From Paratrimastix pyriformis (Eukaryota; Preaxostyla; Paratrimastigidae), in NCBI GenBank assembly GCA_027972325.1, contig JAPMOS010000058.1, positions 77,001 to 141,000 of the forward strand: a DNA stretch of 64,000 nucleotides, written 5' to 3'. Positions 23,692 to 33,646 of this stretch are shown one piece after another. The notes beneath the pieces were generated by a model that ran no database searches, was not told the DNA's origin, and saw nothing but the letters and a program-made list of their open reading frames with translations. Made by a program: the position numbers and the translations under genes. How positions within the stretch are numbered: position 1 is the first letter of the stretch; each line of letters starts with the position of its first letter.

Positions 23692-24928
23692 TTGAGTTAC
23701 AAAAGGAGCTGAACAACGATCATGTCCGCGAAAAACGCGTTGAGGGAGAGTCGCGAACTGTTTTCCCACCTAGATTTTGAAGCCCTTCTTTTTCTACGAG
23801 CCTTCCGCCGAAACCAAAGACCGGCCCGTGTTGATCATGGAGTTTTGTCGAGGGAGTATGATGGACATGATGGCCCCTGTCTGCGCTCCGCTTCTCGTTC
23901 TCGTATTTGCTCAATTACCCAGGATTTGGGCGAATTCCCCATGAGCCTGGCTGGGTTCTACTTCCGGCAGCTCTGCTCCGCCCTGGTGGAGTTGGACGCG
24001 CACCACATCATCCACCGCCGGGTGGCCCTGAGCACCATGCTTCTCGATGCCCACTTCAACGTGAAGGTCGCTATTCCCCGGGGGTGGATCAGACTGTTCC
24101 ACCTCACCATCACCGCCCCTCTCGCCCTCTTGCAGTTGGCCGGCTTCGACTATGCCAAGAAGGTTGGGCCGGGCGAGGTGACAGCCACCGTGCGGGGGAT
24201 GCGCGCCTATATGGCCCCCGAGGTCCGCTGCCTGGAGCCTCCCCCCTCCACCCCTCCGCCCATTTCCCCTTCGACTTCACGCCCCGGCTCATCGTCCCCT
24301 CCGGCTGCCCCCGTCCCCGCCCAAACCAACAGATGTTCCGCGCCGAGCGGGAGGTCCGCGGCGCCTCCTTTTCCTGCCATACGTGCGCATCTGCTCCACC
24401 TGGTGGTCGCTAGCCCCTCCACCCGTGTCATCTCACCCCCCCCCCCCCCCCCCCCCCTCCACCCCGCACGCACGCAGGGCGCCACCCCGGGCTACACCTC
24501 CAAGGTGGACGTCTGGGCGGCGGGTGTTGTCCTGTACGTGCTGCTGATGGGCGAGGCGCCCTTCCCGACTCCCGAGCCCCTGCCGGCCGAGGCCTGGCCC
24601 CCAGTGGAGGCCCGGGCGGGCCCCGAGGCCGCCCGGCTGCTGCAGGGCATGCTCCAGGTGGACCCCGAGGCCCGGCTGAGCATCGAGCAGGTCCTGTGTG
24701 CAGGGCCTGCCTGCCCCCGGCCAGGAGGGCTACCCCGCGGCCACCGAGGAGGCCGAGCGGATCATGAAGGACCGCGCCATGGCCCGCAGGAAGCTGGCCG
24801 GGGGACGCAGGGGTCTGTCAATGCCGCCACTCGCCAACTCCACCCCCGCGGTGGAGGGAGCCATCGACCCGTCTCACCGCTCCGAACGATCCCCAGGAGG
24901 TCACCACGAGGAGAAGCCCCGCGTGTAG
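23692..24928 (+). CDS. Kinase-like protein, probable pseudokinase, 5' end missing
   Basis: The first exon seen (from 23692) reads VELQKELNNDH; after a 65-nt intron, PFFFYEPSAETKDRP and the hinge VLIMEFCRGSMMDM. Further exons give FYFRQLCSALVELDAHHIIHRR, then LAGFDYAKKVG and TVRGMRAYMAPEV (APE motif kept), GYTSKVDVWAAGVVLYVLLMG (subdomain IX kept) and LLQGMLQVDPEARLSIEQ (subdomain XI). The catalytic loop reads HRRVALSTMLL where HRDLKxxNLLL is expected, and the DFG position reads GFD. The catalytic Asp, Asn and metal-binding DFG Asp are therefore all altered, pointing to a pseudokinase of CAMK-like shape. A +1 frame change near 24700 precedes a basic tail (ERIMKDRAMARRK). The ATP-binding lysine was not located. 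Confidence 0.7.
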
Positions 24929-25316
24929 GCTCGTGATTTGCCGCCCCCTCGGGAAGCGTCACGCCCCGGTCCCACCATCCGTGGCGTGACATCGGCCAAT
25001 TTCAATACCCCAGGGACGATCCGCCGGACGCTTTTTTTTCGCCGTTGTATATTGAGGATGAACAGAGTGTGTGCGCTTGGTGGTTCAAGTGGAAGTTAAG
25101 CGGGATCGGACTGACGGATTCAAGTAGCGCCGCTGTCAAGGGTTCTTTTCGGGGAACGAGTGGGGAAAAGATAAACGGCCTGTGATGTCGACAATGACAG
25201 GCATCATTAGAACCTAGGGTTCTTCGCACCGTGCCTGCAAACGAGCGAGGTCATTCACTCTGCTCGGCAGGTCACTTGGTGGACTCGTTAGAACCCATTC
25301 AATTGGACTTTGAAAA
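24929..25316. other. Intergenic region
   Basis: No gene was recognised. It holds the 3' flank of the kinase-like gene and the promoter side of SNAPC1. Confidence 0.5.
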
Positions 25317-26570
25317 ATGAATGGATCAGCCTTTGAAGAAGATCTCCAGGAGCTTATCACAACATTCGGCAAGGTTCGCGCCTCCGTTCGCGGATCGATT
25401 GCTGATTCACTCCACATCTCCCCATTTGCGGCTAGACCGGCGTGCTCACGTTCCCATCGTTCCGAGCCGTTTGGAAGGAAATGAATTTCACCGAGATTTT
25501 CACGGCTCGGCCCGAGGATATGGAAGAGGAGGATTACATTCAGGAACTGTACAAAACTCTTCTCGGTCTACCCCCTTTTGTCCATTTTTGTTCGTCATGT
25601 CCGTTATTTTTTGTCTCAGGTTTCCTGTACGTCAGCCAAGGGCAGACCTACGTTCGGCTTGGGGTTGTCTTCGCGCTCTACCTGCTTTACCAGACCAAGC
25701 GTCACCCAAAGGTGCGAATAAAAGTCGACCCACGTCTGTGCACGCTCGTCTCCACTCCCCCGCCTGTATAACCCCCCCACGGCTTTTTTTGCATCTCTGC
25801 AGGCGCAATGCGGGAGCTGCTCCGTGTGCAGGAGGAGCTGGTCCAGTACCAGCTGGTTGACGGCTACCGGGCGCTGCACCAGCTACGGGTGGCCGAGCGG
25901 GCCTTCATGTACGTGGTGCCCATGTGCCCCGCCGCGGGCACCCTGGGGATGATCCACGACACCGACGGCCGGTCCGTCGACCCCACCCACCCCCACCCCC
26001 GGCGCTACCCGGGGCCGAGTCGACGGTGGCCACCCCCCACTCACTCACTCAAATTTGTTGTTTGCTGGGATCTGCTTGGTGGTGGCCGGGCGGGTGGATG
26101 GGCGGGCGCGGGCGGCCGGGTGGGCGGGGACTGGTCGGCCATGGGCTGGCATGGTCGGTCGGGTGGTGGGTGGGCAGGCCCTACCCGGCCCTGCTGCTGC
26201 GGCCCGAGCACAACCCGCTGGTCCGGCGCCCGCCGCCCTCCTCCCGCCTCCCTCCTTTGGGGTGTCTCCCATAATCGTTCCGGAGATCCGAACTTGGCAA
26301 AGCCGCAGACAGGAGGAGCCGATTGACATCCGACAAGCGCGATGATGAGAAGAGGGCCTACCCACGGTGTCGACAGTTTGGATCGTGGTACAAAGTTCTT
26401 GACGAGAGCGTATCCGCCAACCTCGTAGTTCGCTCACCTCTTCTGCCCATGGGGGTGGATATCCCCCCGGGGGGGTGGGCGGGTGGGTGCGCAGTGCAAG
26501 GCGGTCGACGTGGAGGAGCTGCAGCGGCTGGACGACTACTACGAGCTGGCAAAGGCCAACCCCGCTCGTC
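25317..26570 (+). CDS. SNAPC1: snRNA-activating protein complex subunit 1 (SNAP43-like)
   Basis: SNAPC binds the proximal sequence element of snRNA genes to start Pol II and Pol III transcription in the nucleus. ATG 25317 gives MNGSAFEEDLQELITTFGK. An intron joins in phase 0 to TGVLTFPSFRAVWKEMNFTEIF, matching the SNAPC1 FEDFxELWRxMKFxTIF block. Next come EEEDYIQELYKTLLG, FLYVSQGQTYVRLGVVFALY and LYQTKRHPKVRIKVDPRAM, where the human protein has RVGALYLLYGLYNTQ..PKQKIRVAL. Then EELVQYQLVDGYRALHQLR and RAFMYVVPM follow. An exon at about 26509-26565 (VDVEELQRLDDYYELAKA) matches VLEEMLNVHDHYQNMK. The end is open: the Pro/Ala-rich frame that follows probably belongs to the same gene. Confidence 0.85.
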
Positions 26571-29500
26571 CGCCACCCACACCATGCACACACTCCCATC
26601 CGCGCCCACTCACACCACCCAGTCTCACCTCCATATGCTCACATCCCGCGCACCCCGGCATCCACCCCGCACACACCACCACGGCCACCACCGCGACGAG
26701 TCCATCGGGCGGCGTCATCACCCCGGCACACGCCACCATCGCCCCGCCACGCATCACCATCGTCACGCCCCAGCACACGTATCGCCACTGAACGATCATC
26801 CAGGCCTCCCAGTCCATCTGCCTGGCGGGTGGGGGTGTTGGGGGTCCGACCCTTCATGCGCCCTTCCTGCATCGCCATCCCCGGTCATCTTACCCTCGCA
26901 CCTCCCATCCCCCCCCCCCCCCCCACCCCCCCCCCCCCGGCCTGCCCTCTGGTGGGACCAACCGTCGACCCGGCGGTCAGTGCTGATGGATGCCGGCGGT
27001 GAGGGAGCGCCCGTCTGTCGCCCCGCGCCCATCCCCCCGCCCCCCATCCCCATCCCTTCCGTCTGACCCTCTCGCCACCGCCTCCCCGCGGTCCGCACCT
27101 TCTTCTTCTTGCCCCGCGCTGCTCCTCCGCCACGGCGGCTCACTTTGTGTGGTCATCGGGCTGGCTGGGCTTGGGCGGTGCTGGGCGGGGATGCCGGGTG
27201 TGGGTGTGGGACGCACAGCCCGTGGGCCCGCTTCCTCCCGTCCTGCTGGAGGACACGAAGCCCCCGCCCGGCCCGACGGCGGCCCCCCCAGTCCTGATGG
27301 CAGACACGAAGCCCCCGCCCGGCCCGACGGCGGCCCCCCCAGTCCTGCTGGCAGACACGAAGCAGCCCCCGCCCGGCCCGACCGCGGCCCCCCCAGTCCT
27401 GCTGGCAGACACGAAGCAGCCCCCGCCCGCCCCGACCGCGGTCCCCCCAGTCCCCACCACCACCCCCGCAGCAGCAGCAGCCCAGAGCGCCAGCGCCACC
27501 CCCTCGGTCTCCGTGACGGCCCCGGACCCGCCCCCCGCATGCCCGGAATCCGCCCCCTCCCTTCAGCCCCTGGCCATGGCCACGCCCAGCCAGCCCTGCC
27601 CCGGCCCAGGTCGGCCTGGCCGCGCCACCCCCCACAAGCCCCCCGCCCACCTTCGTTCCCCGAGTTGAGAAAACGCCCCCCACATCACATCATCGGGGGG
27701 GATTGTGTCATGGCCCCCCTCACTCTCACTCGCCCGTCATCTTGCTGCTGTTGCCCACCCACCCGCGCAGTGCCCGCCCCCTCGGCGGCTGCCGCCGCTG
27801 CGAGTGCCACCGCCACCCCTGCACTGTCCGGGGGCCCCTCGGCCACGGCGGGCGGGGCGGCCCGGCCGTCGGGGGGGTCGCTTGCCCTGGAGGCGGCCGC
27901 CATCGCGGCCTCGCTGGGTGCGGGCTACCTGGGCCAGCTGACGGCCGCCCTGCAGGGCCACCAGTCGGCCCTGGCACGCATCAGGGCCGCCGCCCCGGCC
28001 GAGCCCGAGGAGCCGGCCATGATCCCCACCGTCCGCCCCCGCCCGCCTCGTTGCCTCGTTGCCTCGTTGCCTCGTTGCCTCGTTGCCTCGTTGCCTCGTT
28101 GCCTCTTTTTCCTACCAATCCCAATCTGCCCCGGTGCCTTGTTGGGCGAGCAAAGCGACTCCCCTGGAAGCAGAGGAGCGTCGGCGCTCCCATCCGCATC
28201 TCCCAGTGCCTCCCCTGCCCTGTCCCATGCCTCCTGCCCTGTCTCATGCTCCTCCTCGCCTCGCCATACCCCCATCTCCTCATCCTTGCCCGCCGGTCCT
28301 TACCGCCATCGTCGTGTGGGTGGGTGTCGGGGCCGGCCGGTGGGCGCGCAGCGGCTGGGACGCCCCGCCATAGCCCCATCTTCTCATCCTTGCTCGTCTC
28401 ATCGTCGTGTGGGTGGGTGTCGGGGCCGGCCGGTGGGCGCGCAGCGGCTGGGACGCCCCGCCATAGCCCCATCTTCTCATCCTTGCTCGTCTCATCGTCG
28501 TGTGGGTGGGTGTCGGGGCCGGCCGGTGGGCGCGCAGCGGCTGGGACGCCCCGCCAGGAACAACGTCCCCATGGGGCGCCGGCCCAAGAAGAGCCCACGT
28601 CTGGCGCACCTCCTGGCGTACCCCGCCCGCCACCCATCATCATTGCCCCCCCGCCATCATTCATTGCCCCCCCGCCATCATTCATTGCCCCCCCGCCATC
28701 ATCATTGCCCCCCCGCCATCATTCATTGCCCCCCCCCCCCCCCCCCCCCCCCCCCCACCCCGCTCTGCGCAGCCCGGACCCCGAGCGCCTCCCCGCCGGC
28801 CTCCTCAGGCCGGAGCACCCCGGCCGGGAGCCCGACCCCCCCAGGTGCGGACCTGCTCCCCGAACGCACCCCACGGGCCGCCTCAAGCGGCGCCCCGCCC
28901 GCCGGCCTCCCCGCCGCCCCCACGCCCAGCCCCTGTCCGCGTCCGAGGCGCCCACCCCGGACCCCGAGGCCAAGCTGGCCCTGGGCATGGCGGGGCGGGC
29001 GGCATGGTGCCGAGCGCCCATCATCGGGGCTGCCCGAGGCGCCCCTGGTGATGCCCAGCGACTTCCTGGTGGGACAGGACGAGGCACCCCAGCTGGGCCT
29101 CGGGGCCGACGACCTGGCCGCATACCAGCCTCCGCCGCCGCCGCCCCCACCCCGCCCCCGCCGCCCCCGCCCAAGGCGCAGGACGTGGTATCGGCCTGGA
29201 TGCCGGCCGACATGCATTTCCGCAAAAAGGCACCCGCGGCGCACCCCACCCACACCCCCACACACACCCCCACGCCCCCGGCGGCCGCGCCGCCCCAACC
29301 CGCCCGCGCCGCCGCCCCGCCAAGACGGAGCCCCGCCCCAGCTGCCGCCGCCCCCAAGCCCAACTCGGCCCCCCTGATGCTGGCCCTGCCCCAGCCCCCG
29401 GCCGTCCCGCCCCCGCCCCCGCCCCCGGCCGACTATGCCCCGCTGCTGCCCCTGGCCCCTGCCCCTGCCCCGCAGACCCAGTCACAGCCGCTGCCCATGC

Positions 29501-30165
29501 CCCTGCCCCTGGCCTTCCACCCGTCATCCTCCCAGCCGCTGGCCCAGTCGCAGCCGCTGCCCCAGCCCGACCTGCTGGCCCAGGCGGCCCAGGAGCGCCT
29601 GCGCACCCTCGAGGAGCGCCTCCGCAGCTGGCAGCACGCCATGGACGGGGTCCAGCTCTTCGGGGCGGCCCCGGACCCCTCCGTGGAGTCCCAGGCCGGG
29701 GCGGCAGCGGCAGCGGCAGCGGCGGAGGAGATGGTGGGGGCCGGGGCGCTGCTGGACCCGACCCGGGAGGCCCAGCTCAAGCGGATGCTGGCAGCGTCGT
29801 TCGGCGGGGGCGGCGGCCTGGCGGCCATGGACCTCGAGGCCGAGCCGCTCCAGTCATTCGCCACCCCGGGGCACTCCTCCTTCCCCACGGCCACGGCGGT
29901 TGGCGGCGGGCTGCCGCCCCTCCGGCTGGGCGTGGCCCCGCCCGGCCCCCTCTCGCCCCGCTCCCAGCCGGCGCCTTGGTCGCAGCCACTGCCCATGCCC
30001 CAGCCGCTGCCCGGCCCAGCCGCTGCCTGGCCGGTGGCGGGTGTGGGTGCGGGTGTGGGGGCGGGGGTCGACCTAACCCAGCAGGAGGACGAGGTGCTCC
30101 GCTCGCTGGCCGACGCCAACATCCAGAGCCGCCTGCAGGCCCTGCTCTCCCAGCACCACATGTAA
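26571..30165 (+). CDS. Pro/Ala-rich coding region, probably the 3' part of the SNAPC1 gene
   Basis: Several coding blocks are separated by satellite-filled introns: a Pro repeat (27238-27440), ALEAAAIAASLGAGYLGQLTA..QGHQSALARIRAAAP (about 27885-28010), a Pro-rich part with LVMPSDFLVGQDEAPQLGLG (about 29046-29110), KAQDVVSAWMPADMHFRKKAP, and a last exon with QAAQERLRTLEERLRSWQHAM, DPTREAQLKRMLAASF and DEVLRSLADANIQSRLQALL, ending HHM and TAA 30163-30165. The two helical blocks are the only likely folded parts. No start codon with context and no separate promoter was found after 26570. I therefore read it as a long disordered C-terminus of the SNAPC1-like gene, though a separate gene is possible. 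Confidence 0.4.
27238..27440. repeat. About 57-60-bp coding tandem repeat, four units
   Basis: Four units encode (L/M)xDTKPPPGPTAAPPVL with small variations (an added Gln in the last two). The length is in-frame, so the repeat is probably translated. Confidence 0.8.
28048..28106. repeat. (GTTGCCTC)n octamer repeat
   Basis: About 7 tandem copies of GTTGCCTC immediately after the GLGAGYLGQL-containing exon, probably intronic. Confidence 0.9.
28310..28556. repeat. About 93-bp tandem repeat, three units
   Basis: Each unit contains CGTCGTGTGGGTGGGTGTCG, a GGCCGGCCGGTGGGCGCGCAG block and TGGGACGCCCCGCCA. GGGCGCGCAG at the end of each block is an acceptor-like sequence, so this may be another splice-junction echo. 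Confidence 0.85.
28640..28757. repeat. CCGCCATCATTCATTGCCCC repeat running into a poly-C tract
   Basis: Five units of about 22 bp, followed by about 27 C and ACCCCGCTCTGCGCAG, a good 3' splice site. Confidence 0.85.
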
Positions 30166-30362
30166 AGGGGATGCCTGCTGCTCCGCTCTCGGAGGTGAGC
30201 TCCCCGCCACCGGGCGTGGTGTTGGGGCGGCGATGTTTTTGCTTTTTTGATGAGCGGGCCTGCTGCTCTCTTTTCGGACTCCCCATATGAAGGTGGCGAA
30301 CGCTCAAAAACGGACGGAAATCAGGACACCGAACACGAGGACCCGTGCATTTGGCTTATTGG

Positions 30363-32502
30363 ATGATGGCATGCCTCCTCACATTGGTATGTGCGTCGGG
30401 GGGGGGGGGGGGGTCAGACAACAATCAGGCGGGCGTTGGCGGGCATCACCCGAGGCAATTGTTGCCGGCCGGAAATGTGCGAAACGACGAGAAAGGTTGG
30501 CCTTTCTTCCCTTTGCAGACTCCGGATCTCTTTTCGTGCCAGATTGCAAAGATTCTTGCTCCAGAGACAGCCAAAGATCTCTGGGAGCACCTCCCTCCCG
30601 AACTCCTGCGGGTCATCGTGGAGACATCGTCAAACCCACTTTATGCCTACGTCCAGTTGCTGAGCCTTTCGCATGTCATTCGGGGGAGCATCCGGGGGAC
30701 CCTCCACGATCTTTCCTTTGTTGAGCCTGACCCTGCCCTCTCCGACATCATCATGCCCACCACAGATGCCCTGGCTGCGCTTGTCGGCCCCTGCAAAACC
30801 CTCAGCAAGCTCTCATTCCCCGAGAAACCGCTTCTCATCAACGAACACGGCCGCGGGATCATGTCTGTCGATGCCGGCTGGGCGGATGAGGCTTTTGAGG
30901 GGCACACCCAACTGGCCGTTATCGAGCGGTTTCCCTCGCTCCCCGGGCCCGACTTCGAGCGCATCTTGCGCCACCTACCCGGGCTGGTGGAGCTCACGGT
31001 CCACTCGCGTTTCTCCATGAGCACTCACTTGCTGGATGTCCTGGCCCGCTCCTGTTCCGGCCTCCAGGTGCTGAGGTGCTCCGTCCCTGAAGTCGCTGAC
31101 TCGGTTCACTTCCCTGCGCTGGCGCCACTCTCGGGCGTCATCAAACGGCTCACCATCCAGGGCGCTCTGGACTCGGAGAGGCTGGCAGCCCTCGTGGGCA
31201 GCCTCTCGGTCGTGAACAGCCTGAAGCTTTCCCGCTGCCCGCCTGCTGCCCTCGAGCCCATCGCCTCCCACCTGACCTCGCTCAAGCTGAGCGGCAGTCT
31301 GGTCGAGGAGGACCTGCCTGGCCCGTGGCTCTGCCGACTGGAGGCGCTCTCTTTGAAGGTGCCCACAAGCCGCTTTTCGCCTCGGCTGGCTGGCTTGCTG
31401 GCCGCGAACCAGGCCACTTTGCGCGCCCTCACCCTGGAGCTGAAGACCGGCGCCCTGCCCTCCCTGTTTGTCTCGCTGTGCGCGCTGCCCCACCTGACTC
31501 GTCTGGGTTTGACGTTGTTCGGCCATGGCTGCTCCTTATCGGCCCTGCCGCACGACCTGGTCGACCGGCTGGAGCGACTCACCGTGCGCCCCGACCCCAT
31601 CGAGTGTGGCCACGAGTACCTTGCCAGTAGCCGCCTCCAGCGGCTTTGCCTCTCGGGCCCCGTATCCGGGCTGACGCTGCTGGAGTGCCCCTCCCTGCTC
31701 GAGCTCAACCTGACCGGGGTGGTGGCGCCCGCCCCCCCCGTCCTGACGATGCTGACTGGGTCGCCGCCGTGGTTGCGAGTGCTTTCCTCCGTCCGGCTGA
31801 CCCAGCCCGATCTGCTGTGCGGTGGCTCGCTGGTCCGCCTGGAGCAGATCCACCTGGATGTGACCCAGCTCCCCAACCCGCTCGTCCTGAGGCTTCCAGG
31901 GCAGCTGCAGCACCTCGACTTGCACCTCGAACGAGAGGACCGCCGGGTCGGGGGGCTGGAGCCGCTCGACCTGCAGGTGGAGGCCCCGAGGCTCATCGAC
32001 TTCTCCCTGGCCACGGACCATTACTCCCTGCCCTTCGTCCGGGCGCGGTTACGCAACTGCCCGTCCTTGGTTCACCTCGCCCTCAAATCAAACGTCTCCC
32101 TCTCCCTGCATGTGGACGAGGACGAGGGGTCGGGGATGATGAGGCCCTGGAGCCTCTTCGTTGACGGACTCGAGGCGGCCAGCACGCTCGGCCTCCTCGT
32201 TCGGTATGGGGCCCATCTGCGCAAAATCGAAATGCGGGGACTCCAAGCGCCGGGCGAGGATTGGCCCCAGCTGATGGGCGCCCTGTCAGGGCTGCCCCGG
32301 CTGACCAGCCTCAAGCTGGGCATTCCGGACGCATGCTCCGTTCTGTCGCTTGCCTGCCCCCGGCTACAGACGCTCAGCTTGGGGGAGTTGCGCGACGAGG
32401 TTGGCCTGCCCGCTGCTGACGCATCTCTCGGGCATCGGCAGGCACCCGCTTGGCCAGCTGCGGCTGGTTCTGCCTGCCCCCAACCTGGATCAAACTTCAT
32501 AG
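30363..32502 (+). CDS. F-box-like leucine-rich-repeat protein 2
   Basis: A paralog of the LRR gene at 2148. After DLFSCQIAKILAPETAKDLW comes HLPPELLRVIVE (F-box-like), LSLSHVIRGSIRGTLHDLSF and DALAALVGPCKTLSKLSFP, then about 18 irregular LRRs (LPGLVELTVHS, LTSLKLSGSL, ALPHLTRLGLTL and so on). Near 32385-32400 the homology moves to the +1 frame (RLACPLLTHLSGIG, LGQLRLVLPAPNLDQTS) and stops at TAG 32500-32502. This is either a frameshift, a sequencing slip or a tiny unplaced intron; without it the frame would run on into the next gene. ATG 30363 is the first ATG of the open frame, but a G18 run close by (about 30400) may sit in an intron, so the true start is unsure. A substrate-adaptor role is inferred only. 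Confidence 0.7.
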
Positions 32503-32525
32503 ACCGAGTAAAATCCGAAAAGGGG

Positions 32526-33412
32526 ATGAACAAGTGCACAACCACTCTCCGTGGTCAGAACCGGGGTACTGTCCACCACAACGGGCCAAGCTTTCGTCGC
32601 GCCGCCTCAACCCCAGCCGCAAGCCGCCGCCCCGCCAGGCTACCGGCTCGACCCACCTTCGTGTGGCAACAACGGGAAGGAGCGACGTTACAGCGCAAAG
32701 GTGATCGTGCTGGGCGACATGGGGGTGGGGAAAACAGCATGGATCAATCGCCTGATTCGCCCCACGTTCACCGATCCGACCATGTGCACAATCGGCCCAA
32801 CATTTTTTGTCCACTCCTTAGTAATCGATTCCCAGACCGCCCTCGATCTCCAAATCTGGGTCTGATCCGATCAATCTTCTCCAAAGACACCAATTCAAAA
32901 ACCCGCAAGGATACTGCTGGTATGGAGCGTTACCGTGCATTCCCCCGGATTTACTATCGAGGAACAAACGGTCCGCTCATCCATCCGGAACTCTGGAAGA
33001 GATCACCCGTCGGAAGCTGCCCTGATCTGTTTCGACCTGAACAAACCCGCCAGCCTCGAAGGAGCACTCCGCTGGTATGAAGAGCTGCACGGGGCCATCG
33101 ATGAAGCCCCCGCGGTGCTGCTCGTGGGCTGCAAGGCGGACCTCCCCCAGCTGGTGACCCCCGCCCAAATCGCGCAGTCTGCTGCTCCCCCTCCACCCCG
33201 CCCGTCCCCCGTTAAAGGCACGATTGTGCAGTGCACAGGAAACGATGGGGGGGGTACCCTACTTCGCATCATCGGCGCGGTGCGACCAAGGCATCCGCGA
33301 GCTGGCGGACTTCCTCCGCGCCCGTCCGTTCGTCCTGCATACCACCATCCACGTCCCTGACCTCGCTCCGTCCCAACCCACCCCATTAGGAATGGTGGAG
33401 GCCAACCCGTAA
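32526..33412 (+). CDS. Rab-like small GTPase
   Basis: A Ras-superfamily GTPase. Motifs in order: KVIVLGDMGVGKTAWINR (P-loop GxxxxGKT), TMCTIGPTFF (switch I), QIW|DTAGMERYRAFPRIYY (G3, split by an intron with donor 32860 GTCTGA), AALICFDLNKPASLEGALRWYEEL, LLVGCKADL (G4, with Cys for the usual Asn of NKxD), and PYFASSARCDQGIRELADFL (G5). It ends VEANP with TAA, so it lacks the C-terminal cysteines that anchor most Rabs. Pro/Gln-rich residues precede the G domain. The first exon is not settled: ATG 32526 is not in frame with the P-loop, so an upstream junction is missing. It starts within about 50 nt of the LRR stop. Confidence 0.8.
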
Positions 33413-33646
33413 CTCCGCCTCCCATCGGCGCACCGCGGCTGATTGGAGGGACCTCCACGGGCCTAACAGGGGCCATTCGTGTAAATTCGAGTTCGCCTCC
33501 GCAAGGCTGGACGAAAACCATGAGGTCCCGGTTTAGTTTTGTGGCAGGAATATCGAATGGTCACGCTGCTCGCCGAAAACCGGCGAATCACTTCAACGCC
33601 GAGGTAGAGGAGATATTAATCCCGAGCCACCGCGCGGGTCGCATCG

